A stretch of 64,000 nt of DNA from Apiospora phragmitis (Eukaryota > Ascomycota > Sordariomycetes > Amphisphaeriales > Apiosporaceae): positions 2,294,001 to 2,358,000 of the forward strand of contig JAQQWL010000004.1 in assembly GCA_038363925.1 (NCBI GenBank). The letters are read 5' to 3'. The notes beneath the pieces were generated by a model. It searched no databases, was not told the origin of the DNA, and saw only the letters and a program-made list of their open reading frames with translations. Positions 24,301 through 37,700 of the stretch are shown here, piece by piece; position 1 is the stretch's first letter; the number at the start of each line of letters is the position of its first letter. The translations under genes were made by a program, and so were the position numbers.

Positions 24301-27300
24301 GATGTTGATGTTGTGAATTATGTTGTTATGTAAGCAACTGTGAGAAGGCGATGCTTCTTGTCGGGCGGTCGCGGTCTAGGCCCCGTAGTCCTTATAAAGA
24401 ACACGTGCTGGACAATCGTGTCTTTATACCCTTTGTTTTGCTGTTGCTTCTCCAGTTGATACAATGTTGACAATGGCTCAGATGGGAGGCATGTGAGGCC
24501 GGGTCGGGCAAACAAGGATCCACTTCACGCGGAACGAGACTGAAATGAAGGAGAGGAATCCACGACAGCCAGCTGCGTGCGATGGCAGGCTTGTGACTTG
24601 TTTAAGTGAGTGGTGACGGCAGTCAAAAGACCTAGTGTTGGTCCGGGCGGAAATAATCGAGCAGAGACGATTGTCTAGAAGAATATGAGGCCCGAGAACT
24701 GATCCGCAATCCCAAGACAGAATGAGCGTATCTGAGGGGCACGGTCACAACAGTATCTCTAACTTGTCCAATAAAGTCAAAGCCACCTGAAAAGAAGAAA
24801 GAGTTTGGGCAATTGCGCCAATGAGTGTGAGGATGACCGGTTGTCAAGAGTGAAGAGAGATCGGACGACAGCAAACGATGAGATCGAAGAAAGGGTCGAA
24901 AGTCTATCGGGGGTTATCGTTTGTTGAAGGAGTCGGAGGAAAATCCCAAGGAGGCGGAACCGGTAAGAAGGGGAAAGAGGAAGAAGAGAAGAAAAAGGTA
25001 CGTCAGAAACGTAGACGAAGTGAAAAGTGAGGTAGTATAAGGGCTAGCACTGCAAACACAACTTGATTTACTCTGAACGGGCTGGCCAAGGTGCGAAAAA
25101 GGACGGGTTGCCGCCCAGAGATATACGAAATAAGGAGGTAATCAAAGGCTTTCCCCATATTGCTCTGGATTGATTACTCGTGCGTGGATTAGGCGGCTCG
25201 TTGCCGGTACCCTAGCACACTGGGAGCAGCCAGAAACAGACCCATGAGGGGGGCAGTAAGCTGGGCAGATACTGGGCAGGCACTGTTACTGGGCTGGTGG
25301 CAAGTGGCTAGAGTTCGGAGAGACACATTGCTCCACCAGCGGTCCACAGGGAACCACCACTGCATGGGGAAAAAAAGAAACTTGAGCCGCCGCAATGTAG
25401 GATCAACAAGGGCCTGCAGGGCCTTACATCTCAGCTTCGGATTTTCGTCCAGGTACCGTACCTTGGGAGACCTCAAGCCCTGAGCCTGCGGCTCCATTAT
25501 GTATGCCGTCTCCTCCCTACTCCATTGAGGCGGCCATTGCCATTACGGAGAACCCGCACAATTACCGGGGTTAGGTACCTCTGAAATGACCAGGGCAGTG
25601 GCCATCTGATAACGCTGCCTAGGTGTACTTTGGCATTACCATGGGCCAGCCGTTGCACGTCAGAGGCCATCTGATGGTGGTGGTTGTGGGAGACATTGAT
25701 TTTTTTTTTTCTTGTTTTAGAATAGCAAAAAGGAAACACGACGTTGCCGCCCTCCGGCACCTGCACCCTGTTGAATTGCAGCCATTACCAAATTGATGAG
25801 CACAGCATGTACCACCATTGCGTACGTCGCAGCCAATCGTCGTACACGCTGGCGAAATACGAGGCTTGCTCAGCTGTCCATGCTAGCCAGGGCGTTTTTG
25901 CCTAATCCGATTTTAGAGTGAGATCTAGCGCACCTTCAAGGGATGCGGATGCATAACTCCGTCACCTTATGCCCTTGTGCAAGGTACGGGCCTTAGCTCT
26001 TACCGTGCATCTACTGTAGTCGTAAGCAGCGCCGCCAAACTCCTTCGACTCTTCTTCCTCTCTTCCAGTCACTGGTAGTAGGTTACTGGCTGACTCGCTC
26101 GTGCTTGCAAACCAACCCACCACTTGACACCTGGGCCGACCTGTCGTACATTGCAGGGGCAAGCCATGACGAGAACAGCCCTCACTGCCCTGGAATCCCT
26201 GGACTGGATCGATCCCAGTGTTATCAGGTGGGGTCGACAGTCGTTCTGGACATCATCGCATGACGAGGATTCCTGTTCGTTACATACATCAATGCCCCCT
26301 CCCTGTTCCTCCCCGCCCGGCCACCAAGCCTTTTGGCCTTCCACGAATCAGCTCTTGATTTCGGCATTGCACTGCGGTCTGCTGCTGGCCATTCAGTGAC
26401 GCCAATCCAATGGTGGGCGTCCGGTCGGAGCCGCGGGCTGCAAGTGTGACTGGCTTGTGGCCTGTGAAACAGTCCAATTCTTCACGACAAGACATTTCCC
26501 CAAATAAATGACAGGGACCGGGACGATCGCAGGGCCAATGGCAGCTCAATATACATGCAATCCCCATATCAATCTCCAGCAATATCCTTCCCGCTCAGAT
26601 ACAATCTGTACGCGACGCTCAATTGTGGAGGGGGGTTGTCTGGCCAGTCTGGCTGCGGTGCCGATACATTGGTGCGAGTGGTTTCGGCTTATGAGATCCT
26701 TTGAAATCGAAGATGATCACCACGTGAATGCGAAGCTACAGACGGCCTGCGCACAGCGCTATCACAGCGCTATCTACGCATGCGTACGCTCCCGTCGCCC
26801 ATACTCCGCTCCTTTCCTTCCCTTGGGGCATTGATCCCATCTGCCTATATCACTGCCTCAGATGCTCTTGATCAATTGAATGGAATATCTATGTGAGATG
26901 CCAAGCTGTTGCCCAGATGAAGGGATCAGATGTCACAAGCCGTGCGGTGGCTTGATAATCGGATGGATCCAAGACTTTCCAATCTCGTCGGTGTCGGGTC
27001 TGGGGGCACAAAGCGTCGACGGAAGCTTCCAAGCTTCGCTGCGCACGCTATCCCAAACCTTGCCCAGCAGCCTGGGACAATTTTGCTTTGCTGCATGCCA
27101 TATTTAGGTTTTCGGGGTTTGACGCTTGACCTGCCCGGCGCACGCACTTGGAAGGCGGGCTCTCTGTCGAGCAGTTTGGTTTCCTGGCACGATATGGGTA
27201 CAGCAGAGTTTCCAGATAGGAAGAAAAGGAATCTTCGGCCCCGTACAGAGGCCCCGCAGACCTGATATGTGCCATTCCATGGTGCAGGAGTGGTGATAAG

Positions 27301-30300
27301 ACGATTGGTTGCCAAAGATGCATCCGCAAACACGTTACAGGATGTACTGTAGTCGCGGATTTCTCAGACAACTTCAGACGAAAACGATGATCCCCAGAGC
27401 GCAGATCTGATGCCACACACAAGCCAGAAAGCCCGCGCTTGTTGCGCCCTTTGGGACATTCGTACCTCGCCCTTGCAGGACTAACCTAGGTTAATGACGC
27501 GAAGATCCTGGATTCCTCGGAGTCTGGGAACAGTCGTCGTCGCCCTTTTTTACCCTTTCACCCTTGAATAGAGCCCAGGACATGGGAAGTCGAGACGAGA
27601 CACTGGCAGGTGGAGTGGCTTTTTTGGACTGTCGCAGATCGACCAACGTTTGAACAGGTCCCTTGGCGAAACCTCCAGCTGTGGACATCATGAAAACGAA
27701 AATCTCTGATATCCATTTGCCATGTTGCAAGTGCTACAAGCTTCCCGCTAATCGGCCAGCGTGCAGGTTTTAGGGCAATATCCACTCGACTATATCATCT
27801 CCCGGATTCCGATGTGTAAGCCGGTCGGGACGGCGCTCAAGCTTAGCTGCTATTGATAGGCAGGAGCTTAGACCAAGGGAGTATATCCTTGGGCATTTTA
27901 CATCGCACTTGTTAGGTTTTAGCCATGTTTACCCATGTACGACTCAGATGCTTCAGGGTTGATTGTGTGCGGTCTGCTCGCGGAAACAGAAACAGATCAC
28001 GTTCTGGTCCTTGGGAGGTTTGCGACTACCCGCCGGGCCGCCCGCCGCAATGAGTCGGTACAATCCGTTATCGTGAGCGCTCTCTCTATGCTTCCTTCTT
28101 TTTCACGATGGACCGTGTATCATGACAAAAAAAGGAAATAATCAGATAAGATGCGGTCCATCGTGTTTGGTAAAAAGACCGCCCCTTGAACCTCCTGCAT
28201 TTGTACATTCCAAGCTCAAACACAAGAGGTGGGATCGGAGCCTTTGGGCACAGCACAGTGATACACGATGTCGCTTGTGTGAGTAGGACTGACCGCCAGC
28301 AAGGTTGTACATCCTTCAGCCGCAATAACAAATGCAATATTCCATACTCGAATAGGAGTGCCTAGTAGTAGGTAGCACAACCCTTTCATCCTGAACAAAC
28401 CTACAGTGTAACGTCGGATTGCCAAGCTCATAACTCCAGTGAGAGTGTTCTTCTTGCCGGTGACACCTTGGAGGTAGTTAATTCGCCGATTGGAGGCAGC
28501 GGGCAGGGCGGGTCTACCTGCATTCCTGCCCTATTACCCTCCCGCCTTTTTGGTGTTACAAGATATCGGCTGATCGGGGTCACGACCGAATTGGAGCGCT
28601 CCACCGGCGGTTATGGTCTTTTTTTTATTTTATTTTCTTTCTATCACATATCCAATTGAAATACTCTTCTTTCGCTTGTTTCGGTGTGTCTCTGACTTTT
28701 TGGCACCCCAGGAAACACAGTATTCGACAACCTGGCCAATGCTTGTTCGCTTTTACGGCGAGACGGTCGGCCTTTCATTGGGGCCCTGGGGAAACCGAAT
28801 CCGCCAATGACGGGCGCACCACCAGAAACTTCCAATCGCTGGTAAAGAAGAAGGACAATCGCATCGTCGCAAATCACCGCCCGCTGCCGATCGACAGCCA
28901 CAACCCGCAGCTCCTGTAACGTCGCAGTCGTAGCGAGGGTAGGGGGGAGATTGTGGTTGGAAATTGGGAGATGGAGAAGATCGGATCACCCACAGACATT
29001 TCGCGATGCTCAGCACAGGGGGTTGTTTTGGAAACTCATTCGAGGCAGGTTGAGACGAGACAGATACCAATGACGAGGGGTTGCGGGTCCTTCCCCAAAA
29101 TTGGAGGCTCTGTCTATTATTGTTCAGAGCCTTTCTGGTGACAGTCATTACTCATAATCCTGTCATCCTTTTTTTCGTCTGAAGTTCTCGTCGTGAATCC
29201 CAACGGAGCATTGATTGGCATGTCGTTTCAAACATCGTGCGCTCGCTTCGACTTGTACGATTTATCGTGTCGGTGGAATCACATATACACACATAACACG
29301 CTCACGATATGGGGCACTACCATGCGGTTTTGAAGCACCGACCTTCTTCTCTCGTTCGTTCATGCCGAAAAGATAACGAGCATGGTTTCAGATGCTTGGC
29401 AAGAAGCCGAAAAGAAACATGCTCATCCATTTCATACCCACACAGCCCGTCATTGACGGTAATGTAATCCTGAGTAATCCTCGCTTGGTATCCAACAGGT
29501 TGGTTCGATGTGTGTGTATCTTTAGCAGCAACCCTTGCAGACACCCCCCCCCGTGCCCCCCATTCGAGAATGCGGCTCAAATATGCAGGATCGCTTATTG
29601 GGTCTTTGCAACTTTATTCACCCCTTTTGGGTAAGGCTCCCGCCTGCATGGACGTCGTCCACACCCACGCATCGTATCCAAAGGGAAGAGTGTATTGTTT
29701 GTGACGATACGCAGATTGTTTTACAATATTCATTACCCACACCCACTCTCCGATATTCCATCCAGTCATCGGCTCTCGCACCTTCTGTTCCACTGGGAGC
29801 CGAAGCGGACACTAGCCTTCGTTCCGTCGGCATTGCTCGACGTCGTCCACGATCCACGATGTTGACCAAACCTGGACCTCATCTGCCTTACCGAGATCTT
29901 CTATAATTTGCCGCCCTCGACTGAATGAAGAAAAAAAGGGGCTGGTCCATCGCGATGATACTCTACTCGTCCCAGGGAATGTTCTCGCAGCCAACCACAC
30001 CATGAACTGCTCTTGAACTCCCACGTGGATGTCCAGGAAATTGTAAAATGTAGCATCCCAGGGTCTTCTTAGCCGACCCACGGCCAACAGTAATAGGAGC
30101 TACTCAGCAAAGAGGTATAGGAGAAGCAGTTTAAGGCGAACAACAACCGAGGTAGGGGGTATTATTCGCCGGTGGATTCTCGGCAATGATGTGTGTGCAA
30201 GAACGACTATAATCCACACAAATAACTACATGCATATGCATATATACAAACATCGAAAAACTGTTGTTTTAAACGGCCTGCCTCGTTCGCGTTTCAGAGG

Positions 30301-30653
30301 GGCCGGACAATCCTCCGAACTTTCCCGTCCATTGGCAGCAGCTGTGCCGTCATCGCGGTGAAGAAGAAAAGTCCACGCGTCTCGCTGCGTAGCATAAATG
30401 CGCGCGCAGCAGCAGCTTGATGGCATATCTAGCTATGAAACGTGGAAACGTTTGGGGCCCAAACTGCCAAAAGGAATACTTGATATCTGACAGAAAACGA
30501 AGTCCGTCTGAGCGGGGATGACAGACAGACAGACAGAAACTTTTTCAGATGCCAAGTTCGTCATCGCTGTGTATTATTAGATCGCCTGATAACCGGACAC
30601 GACGTTTCTCGCCCAACGGTCGCCTACTGCCGACGCTGCTCGACGACCCGTAG
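24301..30653. other. Long gene-poor region
   Basis: About 6.4 kb with no frame that I recognise. The longest candidates (for example 26926-27333 and 29535-29906) lack conserved motifs and overlap frames on the other strand. The first kilobase is the presumed ferric reductase promoter. A perfect AACCTAGGTT palindrome lies at about 27483-27492. Long non-coding transcripts or degraded transposon remnants cannot be excluded by eye, but I see no terminal inverted repeats or reverse-transcriptase motifs. Confidence 0.5.
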
Positions 30654-33255
30654 CTAAGACGAGCCGCCCTTGGCCTTGGAACGGACAGCAGGTACTGCCT
30701 GGGCGTTGACGTTCTCCTTCTCATCACCACAGCTTAGTTCGTCATCGTGAGATGCCCCCGTGGCTAGCGCTTTCGTCGTCGGCCGTATGGAGCACCTGCG
30801 ATTATGCGACGTTGTGGACTTGTTGAGCAAGTTGCACTGCATTGGTTGGAGTGTTTGATAACAACGGTGGCTCTCTGTATCATCTGGACTTTGCTCGCTC
30901 CTGTTTCCGGCTTGTTCGCCGCGAGCATTTTCGCTTCCCAGTTTCGCTAACGAATCTGGAACGGGCTCTGTCAGAGTACCAGATGCAGGTCGACCCGTTG
31001 GGCCAGCCGGCCGGGCAGCAGCAGGTAAGGGAGGGCTGCCATCGCGACTTGTGCCAGTAGACTCTCGTTTTCGAGCTATCGAATTTGACCGCTGAAATCT
31101 AGACGACCTCCTGTGCTGTGCCTGCTTCTTTCGGGTGGCGACTGGGCTGACTACGACCCACTCGCTAATCGTCTCTTCCCAACGGTATCCCAGCAGGAGA
31201 TCCGTAATAGTCGTTGCTGCTCGTTGTCTGTGTTTGTGTCCTCCTTCGTTTGCTGTTGATGATGTTTCTGCTTCTTCTAATTGCTGATGGTGTGCCGAGA
31301 CTAGGCTCTCGGTAGACGAGGTCCCTCAGATTGCTCGTCTGCTGAGCGAGGAACAAGGCCCCGACTCGCGTGATGCTGTCCATCATGCTCTCTTCGAGCC
31401 CCAGAAGCTGTAGATCACGGCAGAGACACTCGAGGTGCTGGTACGGTGCCTCGGTAGATCCGCGTCCACAGATTTGGGCGATTTTTGAGATCAGCGAAGT
31501 CATGCCACTGTAATGTTGAACAGAGTCCTGAGTAGACACGTCCGCTTTGCCGCCGTTTGGCGGTGACGCCCCTAAGCTCAGCTCGAAGGCGTTGACAAGA
31601 CGAGAATGGACGCGCTCCGTTCGTAAGCTCGACGAGGAAGCAAGGAAGGCAGCCAAGTACAGTAGATCCCTTGCCATATTCGAGCTCCGGCGCTTACGTC
31701 CCTCCACCTCCATTAAGCATCCGAGGAAAGTGTACGTGATGTTTTGACTGATGAGTGCGATGTTTTGTTGCGATCCTGCGGGCTGGAGTTCATTGCACTC
31801 GAGTTGCTATCTCTCCGACAACGTTCATCGCGGAGAGGATAGCCAACGACCGACTTATGGTTGGAATTATATGCAAATAGAGTTCTCCCTGCGCCTCCGA
31901 CTTTTGACTGATGCGGTGGTGCCTGCACAGGCTGATGATGGCGGTGATCAAGAAATCGATGGCCGCCAGAGCCTTACTTCCCTGGAGAGAACTCGATGAG
32001 CCAGTCCCCAGACTCGCTCAAAGCTCCCGGTGACAAGCCAATCGACGGGCAGAAAGCCATTTGCCAGTAACATAGTATATTGTCGTAAGAGGAAAGAGTG
32101 TCGCGTGTATCCAATCGAGAAATCCCAAAGAAACGAAAGTGGCCGCAGTGCGTCGTTGTCCGTGAAAGCCGCATCCGCTCCTGAAGGGCTCGGGTACTGG
32201 CGCTGAACGAACACTTCGATCAGGGCCTCGGCCTCGGCGACGGCCTCGTATTCCGTGCATAGATCGATCGCCAACATGCCAAAATCATCGTTCAGAAGGC
32301 CCTCCAGCATGGCCTCCCGCACAGCGGCGATGCCGTCGGCTCTGGCGACGGTCCGTAGGTGGCTCCAGCCCTGTTGCGAGGCGCCTAGTGTTTCTAGCTC
32401 GTTGTATAAACGCAAGGAGGTGTCGGTGCTATTGAACGCAGATTTGGTGCCGTTCTGTTCTGCTTCGTCCAGTTCCCAGGCCTGGACGCCGGCGATATAC
32501 CAGGGCATCTTCTTGAGGCACATATCCAAGAGGGACGGTGCGCCCTTCGTCTTCTTGTCTTCCTCCGGTGCCGTCCCCTTCAACAGCGCCTCGAGACTGC
32601 GGAAGATCGACTCATAGTCGTTATAGCGAGAGGCCGAAACCTGACTCTTCAGACCAGCGAGACGGTCCTCGAGCTTACTCGCGCCAGCCTTCCTCCTCCG
32701 GGTCTGGAGTGACTTCGACCCCTGAGAGCTCCTGAATTGCGACACATTGGCAGGAGATGGCACTTCTTGGCCTCTCGCGCGGCGTACCAACGGGGTGAAA
32801 GCCACGGCCTCCCCGGGCGCGGGAACATCGTCATCTGCTCCCTGGAGGTACCTGGCGGCTCTCAACTTGATGGACAGGGGCTGCTGAGCAGTTTCCGAAC
32901 AAGAGCCGGAACCCGAGCCTGAGTTTTGTCGTTCGGCGGATTTTTGCTGCTGGGCGTACGTATGCCGCATTTTCTTCCGAGGAAGCATCCATTGGCAGTC
33001 GGAACTCTGGCGTTTCCCTCCCGATTTCCTCCTCCCTTCCTCCTTCGTCGTCGTCGTCGTCGAGAGATCATTGGCCACCACAGCAGCAGGCTCCGGCAGC
33101 GATGTCAGCTCTTTCCTAAGGAGCGCGAGCCGCGAGAGCAAGGGCCGGAGCAGACGGTGACACCGCGAAGCGGTCCATGGTTGGGGGCGGTCTGGTTTCG
33201 CCGTTGCCTTGGCGATCTGGTACCGCGAGGGCTGAGGCGTCTTGTGGACGTCCAT
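30654..33255 (-). CDS. Conserved fungal protein of unknown function, frames broken
   Basis: A protein of roughly 860 residues can be followed on the minus strand through four frame segments. Segment 1 (33255 to about 31980) starts MDVHKTPQPSRYQ, with a basic, disordered N-terminus. It then carries blocks that resemble an uncharacterised family of filamentous fungi: LLDMCLKKMPWYIAGVQAWE, then GWSHLRTVARADGIAAVREA, then LRPLSFLWDF. Segment 2 (to about 31810) continues in another frame with ALAAIDFLITAIISLC. Segment 3 (to about 31300) carries QQNIALISQNITYTFLGCL and ARDLLYLAAFLASSSS. Segment 4 carries LLLGYRWEETISEWVVVSP and a low-complexity tail ending at 30654. I see no intron signals at the frame changes. 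The net shift equals the remainder of the total length (2602 bases). Family resemblance is from memory; function unknown. It may be a pseudogene or contain sequence errors. Confidence 0.6.
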
Positions 33256-34777
33256 CTCTCGTTCTGAGGATGCTGAGGCAAAATAATGATGTCTCCAAAA
33301 ATAAAGTACAAACTCGCTATAGATACCCCTTACTGCATTCTATGGGTGCTACGGCAATATAGACTGCGCGGTCGGCGAGTTTGTGTGATACGTAGCAATG
33401 TTGTTATGCGATGTTTCCCTGAAAATGAAAATTGCAGAATGTCGGGCGTGGCGATTTCGTCCGAAATGATCCAAAAACGGCTACTGGGACAAAGCAAGGG
33501 TCTTCGTCTAATAATGGGTGCTCATTGAGGTCGTGATGGCAAGTATCTTGAAGGTAAATATGTCGTCGTGGATGATCGTCATGAGAAAAGGGTTAGGCTG
33601 ACCAGTGAGAAGCTCCCAAATTGTTTATTATTGACGTATTTCCTATTGGGGAGTAGTGCCGTATCATGGGTTAGGTAAGCCTGCAAAGCCCCACCAATGG
33701 GATGCATCGGACTAAAGCATTTTCCTTGGAAGCCTCGTCTGCGTGCAGCCAACAAGATGTGGCGAGACCATGCATCTCAAAGGCCCCCCAAATTCGAGGT
33801 CAATGTACGAGTCTACTAATGCCAAAGCCAATCACATATTATGTTGACTATGTGAGGATTCACCCTCTACTTTCATTAATCTACATATAAGCAACGGGTG
33901 AATGGCGGGTTTTTCTCGTGGAGGGGCTGAGGGGTTAAGGGCCTGAAAGCCAGGGTGCCAAGTGGCTTGTGTGGGCACGCATTGATAGCTTTGCTTTTCC
34001 TTCCCATAGGTCTTTTCGGCATTCGCAATGTGGGCTTGGCAGCCTTGGCTGTACATTACATCAACAGCAAAAGAATTGTCACTGTAGCCAATGAGCAGCC
34101 CGAATCAGACCGCTCAATGCAAATCATTGCAAATGTGCGGTGCATGTGGGAAAATGCATCACCAGATCGAGGTCCAGAGCCATAGCCGTAGCACACACCA
34201 GAAAATGGTCAATGGCCAATGACGAGTTACATGCTGCGAGTTCGCTATTCCTACAGTATGTGCTGTGCGTGCTATGCTACTACTCTGTGGCGTCTTAGTA
34301 TCCGTTAGCTTGGGACCCGATGCTCGCTCTGGGGAGAACCGGGGACAGCCGGAGGGAGGGATTCCCCAATTTGATTTTTTTTTTACTCTGCCTGGGTATC
34401 CGACACAAGACATCTTTCTGTAGTAAAGCGAATTGGGATAGGAAAAAAAAAGTTATGGGAGCCACTCACTTCCTCACCTCAACCTCGAACAATAACTAAT
34501 CCCACGCCTTTTCTCTCCCATTATACGACCTCAATCGAGACGACCATTCATTTTATTGACCTGTACAATATTTTCTTGGTCTGTCTGTACATCTGTTTTT
34601 AGACCTGTTCTTGCATTTCGCCGGCCGTTTTCCGAGCTTCTAACAACATACCTGGTGGTCGTTGCCCTCGTGCTTGTAAAATTGCACCTTCCGACCCGAA
34701 TTGAACATACCAATCCCACCTCGACTACCATAAACACCCATCCTTCTTAAAGGCTTTTCTTTTCGTCCTGCTTCACC
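33256..34777. other. Divergent intergenic region
   Basis: About 1.5 kb between the starts of the unknown protein (minus) and CLU1 (plus). The final 250 bases before 34778 are rich in T and C and look like a fungal 5' leader. No gene recognised. Confidence 0.5.
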
Positions 34778-37700
34778 ATGGCTACGCAAAAAGAGACCCC
34801 CGCTTCGAATGCCCGTACGTGAACCCCGCCTGCTATGTCTAGAAAAGCTTCTGTGCTCCTCGACTAACACATCGATTACAGCGGAGGCAAAACCCGAAAC
34901 TACCACCAATGGTCAGGCCACAGACTCTACCGAGGTAGCGAAGGAGCAGTCGGCTGAGGAGGAGGACGGCGAGCAAGCGGGAGAAGGTGAGCTAACCTCA
35001 AGCCTGGGCAATGAAGCAATAAGTGGTCGGTGCTAACCTATTCAGATGCTCTGTTCCCTCTGACTATCATCCTGCCCCACGAGCCACACAAGATCCACGT
35101 GGTTGTAAGTTTCCGACTTCATACATGAGCCATTGTGTCTGGATGGTACTAATACGCAAATTTTGTAGGCTTCCCTGCAGGAGCAAGTACATGAACTGCG
35201 CCAGTCCATTATCGAGCTTCCAGCAGCATTCCAATACTCATGTTTCCACCTCGAGCACGACGGAGAGCGCATCAACGACTTTGTCCAGATCTCCGACGTC
35301 AAGGGTTTGGGTGCTGAGTCCGAGATCAAGCTGGTGGAGGACCCCTACACAGAAAAGGAGGCCAGGATACATGTCATCCGAATCCGTGACCTGATTGGTG
35401 CCGCCGGAGACCGAACAGATACTCTCCATGGCATCATTCCCGGCACTTGCTTGTTCGACGCTGTCACGGAATCCGGAAAGGACAACGACAACGCCAAAGC
35501 AAGCGAATACAGCTTCGAGGCCCAGGCGGATGTGCCTGCCACCATTCTCCCCAAGGAGGAAGAGCCGGCACCCAAGACAGTAAAGTCGGTGGCGCTCTCA
35601 TCATGGAACCCTCCTCCATACCACCTGCGTCAAAAGGGTCACTTGCTTTATCTGCTTATTACCACAAACGAAGGAGAGCAACACCAGATCACTTCGCATG
35701 TGGGCGGCTTCTACGTCAACAAATCCTCCAACAGCAAATTTGACCCTGCTCCTCGCGCTGCGCCAAAGGGCGCTTCGGCCCACTCGCTCTACACCCTGCT
35801 CCAGGAGATCTCGCCTTCGTTCAAGGAGAGCTTCAACGAGTTGCTGCAGTACAGCAGCAAAAAGGACCCCATGGCAACCTTCCAGATGACCAATGCGATC
35901 CCGGCTGCGCCGTGGGTTGTGCCTTCCGTAAACTCGTCCATCACGCAACACAGCTCAGATATCACACGCACGCAAGAGGGCTACCTGATTGCGGGTGTGG
36001 ACAACACTGATACTCTGCGGGACTGGAACGAATAATTCCAATCTGCCCGAGAGCTGCCAAAGGAGACGGTGCAAGACCGTGTCTTCCGTGAGCGGTTCAT
36101 GTCGAAACTCTTCGCCGACTATGCCGAAGCTGCAGCCAGGGGCGCTATCCTCGTCGCTCGCGGCGAGGTGACACCGCTCAACCCAACCGAGGGCCGCGAT
36201 GCTCAGATCTTCGTATACAACAACGTCTTCTTTTCTTTTGGTGCTGACGGCGTCGGCACTTTCACATCGGAAGGAGGTGACGACGCGGCCCGTGTTGCTA
36301 CTGGCAAGGACGTTAACGGTGTGCGAATTGTAAACCAACTGGACATTGACGGACTTTACAGCCCGGCTACCGTCGTGGTGGATTACCTTGGCAAGCGCAT
36401 TGTTGGTCAGACTGTGGTTCCTGGTATCTTCAAGCAAAGGGAGCCTGGTGAGAACTCAATTGACTATGGTGCTGTGGAGGGCAAGGAAATCGTTGCGGCC
36501 GACGAGAGGTTTGCCGAAACGTTTGCTCAGCTGTCCAAAGCCCTTCGAGGCAAGAAGCATGCTGTCTGGGACAAGGATGGCAAGCGCTTCGACCTCGAAG
36601 CCAGTGTCGAGACCAAGGGCTTGATGGGTACCGACGGCCGCAAGTATGTTCTGGATCTGTACCGCATTACGCCTCTGGATATCTCCTGGATGGAAGAGGT
36701 TGGATCGACTGAGGGCAGCGAAGAGCCTTCCGATTACCCGCACCGCATGACAGTGCTGCGACCTGAGCTTGTAGAAGGCTTCCGAACACAAAAATGGTCT
36801 GAATGGGTTAACGCCGAATTGGCCAAGCGTCAAAAGCAATTGGCTGAGAAGAAGGCCAAGGAGATTGAAAACAAGGAGGAGTCCAAGGATGAGTCCAAGG
36901 ATAAGGATGAAGCTGCCTCCGAGAAGCCTAAGGCTAAACCGGCCAAAGCAGCTGAAGCTAAGGCCGAGGCTGACTCCGAATCGGAGTCGGAGTCTGATGA
37001 AGACGACAAGAAGGCCGTCGAGAAGAAGGAGGGTGAGGCCGCAGACGAGGAGGAAGCTGAGGCTCGCCTTGACGCCTCTGCCTTTGAGTTCTCACTCAAC
37101 CCCGATGCTTTCAGCGGTCAAGTCCCCCAGACCGATGAAGAGAAGGCAGAGATGGCCGCAGACGAGGAAGAAGTACGGAACGCCTGCAAGTATCTGCGTG
37201 AGAGTGCTATTCCTGAGTTCGTCAACGATGTCAAGAACTCGGAACTGCCTTTCCCTATGGATGGCCAATCTCTCACCCGCATGATGCACAAGCGAGGTAT
37301 CAACATTCGATACCTCTCCAAGGTTATGGCGATCTGTGAGGGCCCAAGACTCAAGTGCCTTCGCGAGCTCTGCCTGCAGGAAATGATTGCCAGATCATTC
37401 AAGCACGTTTCCGGAAACTACTTGCGCTACTTGCCAATGCCCTTGACGTCGGCCTGCATTGCTCACCTCTTGAACTGCCTTGTTGGCTTTGGTCTCAACC
37501 CTAAGCCTACTGCTGACATCGACGAGACTCTCAAGGCTTTGTACCTGGAGGCTGACCTTTCGTTCGCGAATGTTACTCCTGAGAGCCTTCGCAAGGAAAT
37601 GGAAGAGCAAATCGAGACCCGGTTCAGATTCTCACTCGAGTCTAACTGGTACACAGAGATCAAGCCTCTGCAGTTGCTGCGCGAGGTTTCTCTCAAGCTC

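Noticed and set aside
26926..27333. 135-codon minus-strand frame in the gene desert
   Set aside because: No conserved motif, overlaps plus-strand frames of similar length, and no convincing splice or leader context.
36033..36035. Stop codon of CLU1 repaired by A-to-I mRNA editing
   Set aside because: Editing of stops in Sordariomycetes typically turns UAG into UGG with one change; UAA would need two edits and would give Trp where relatives appear to have Glu.
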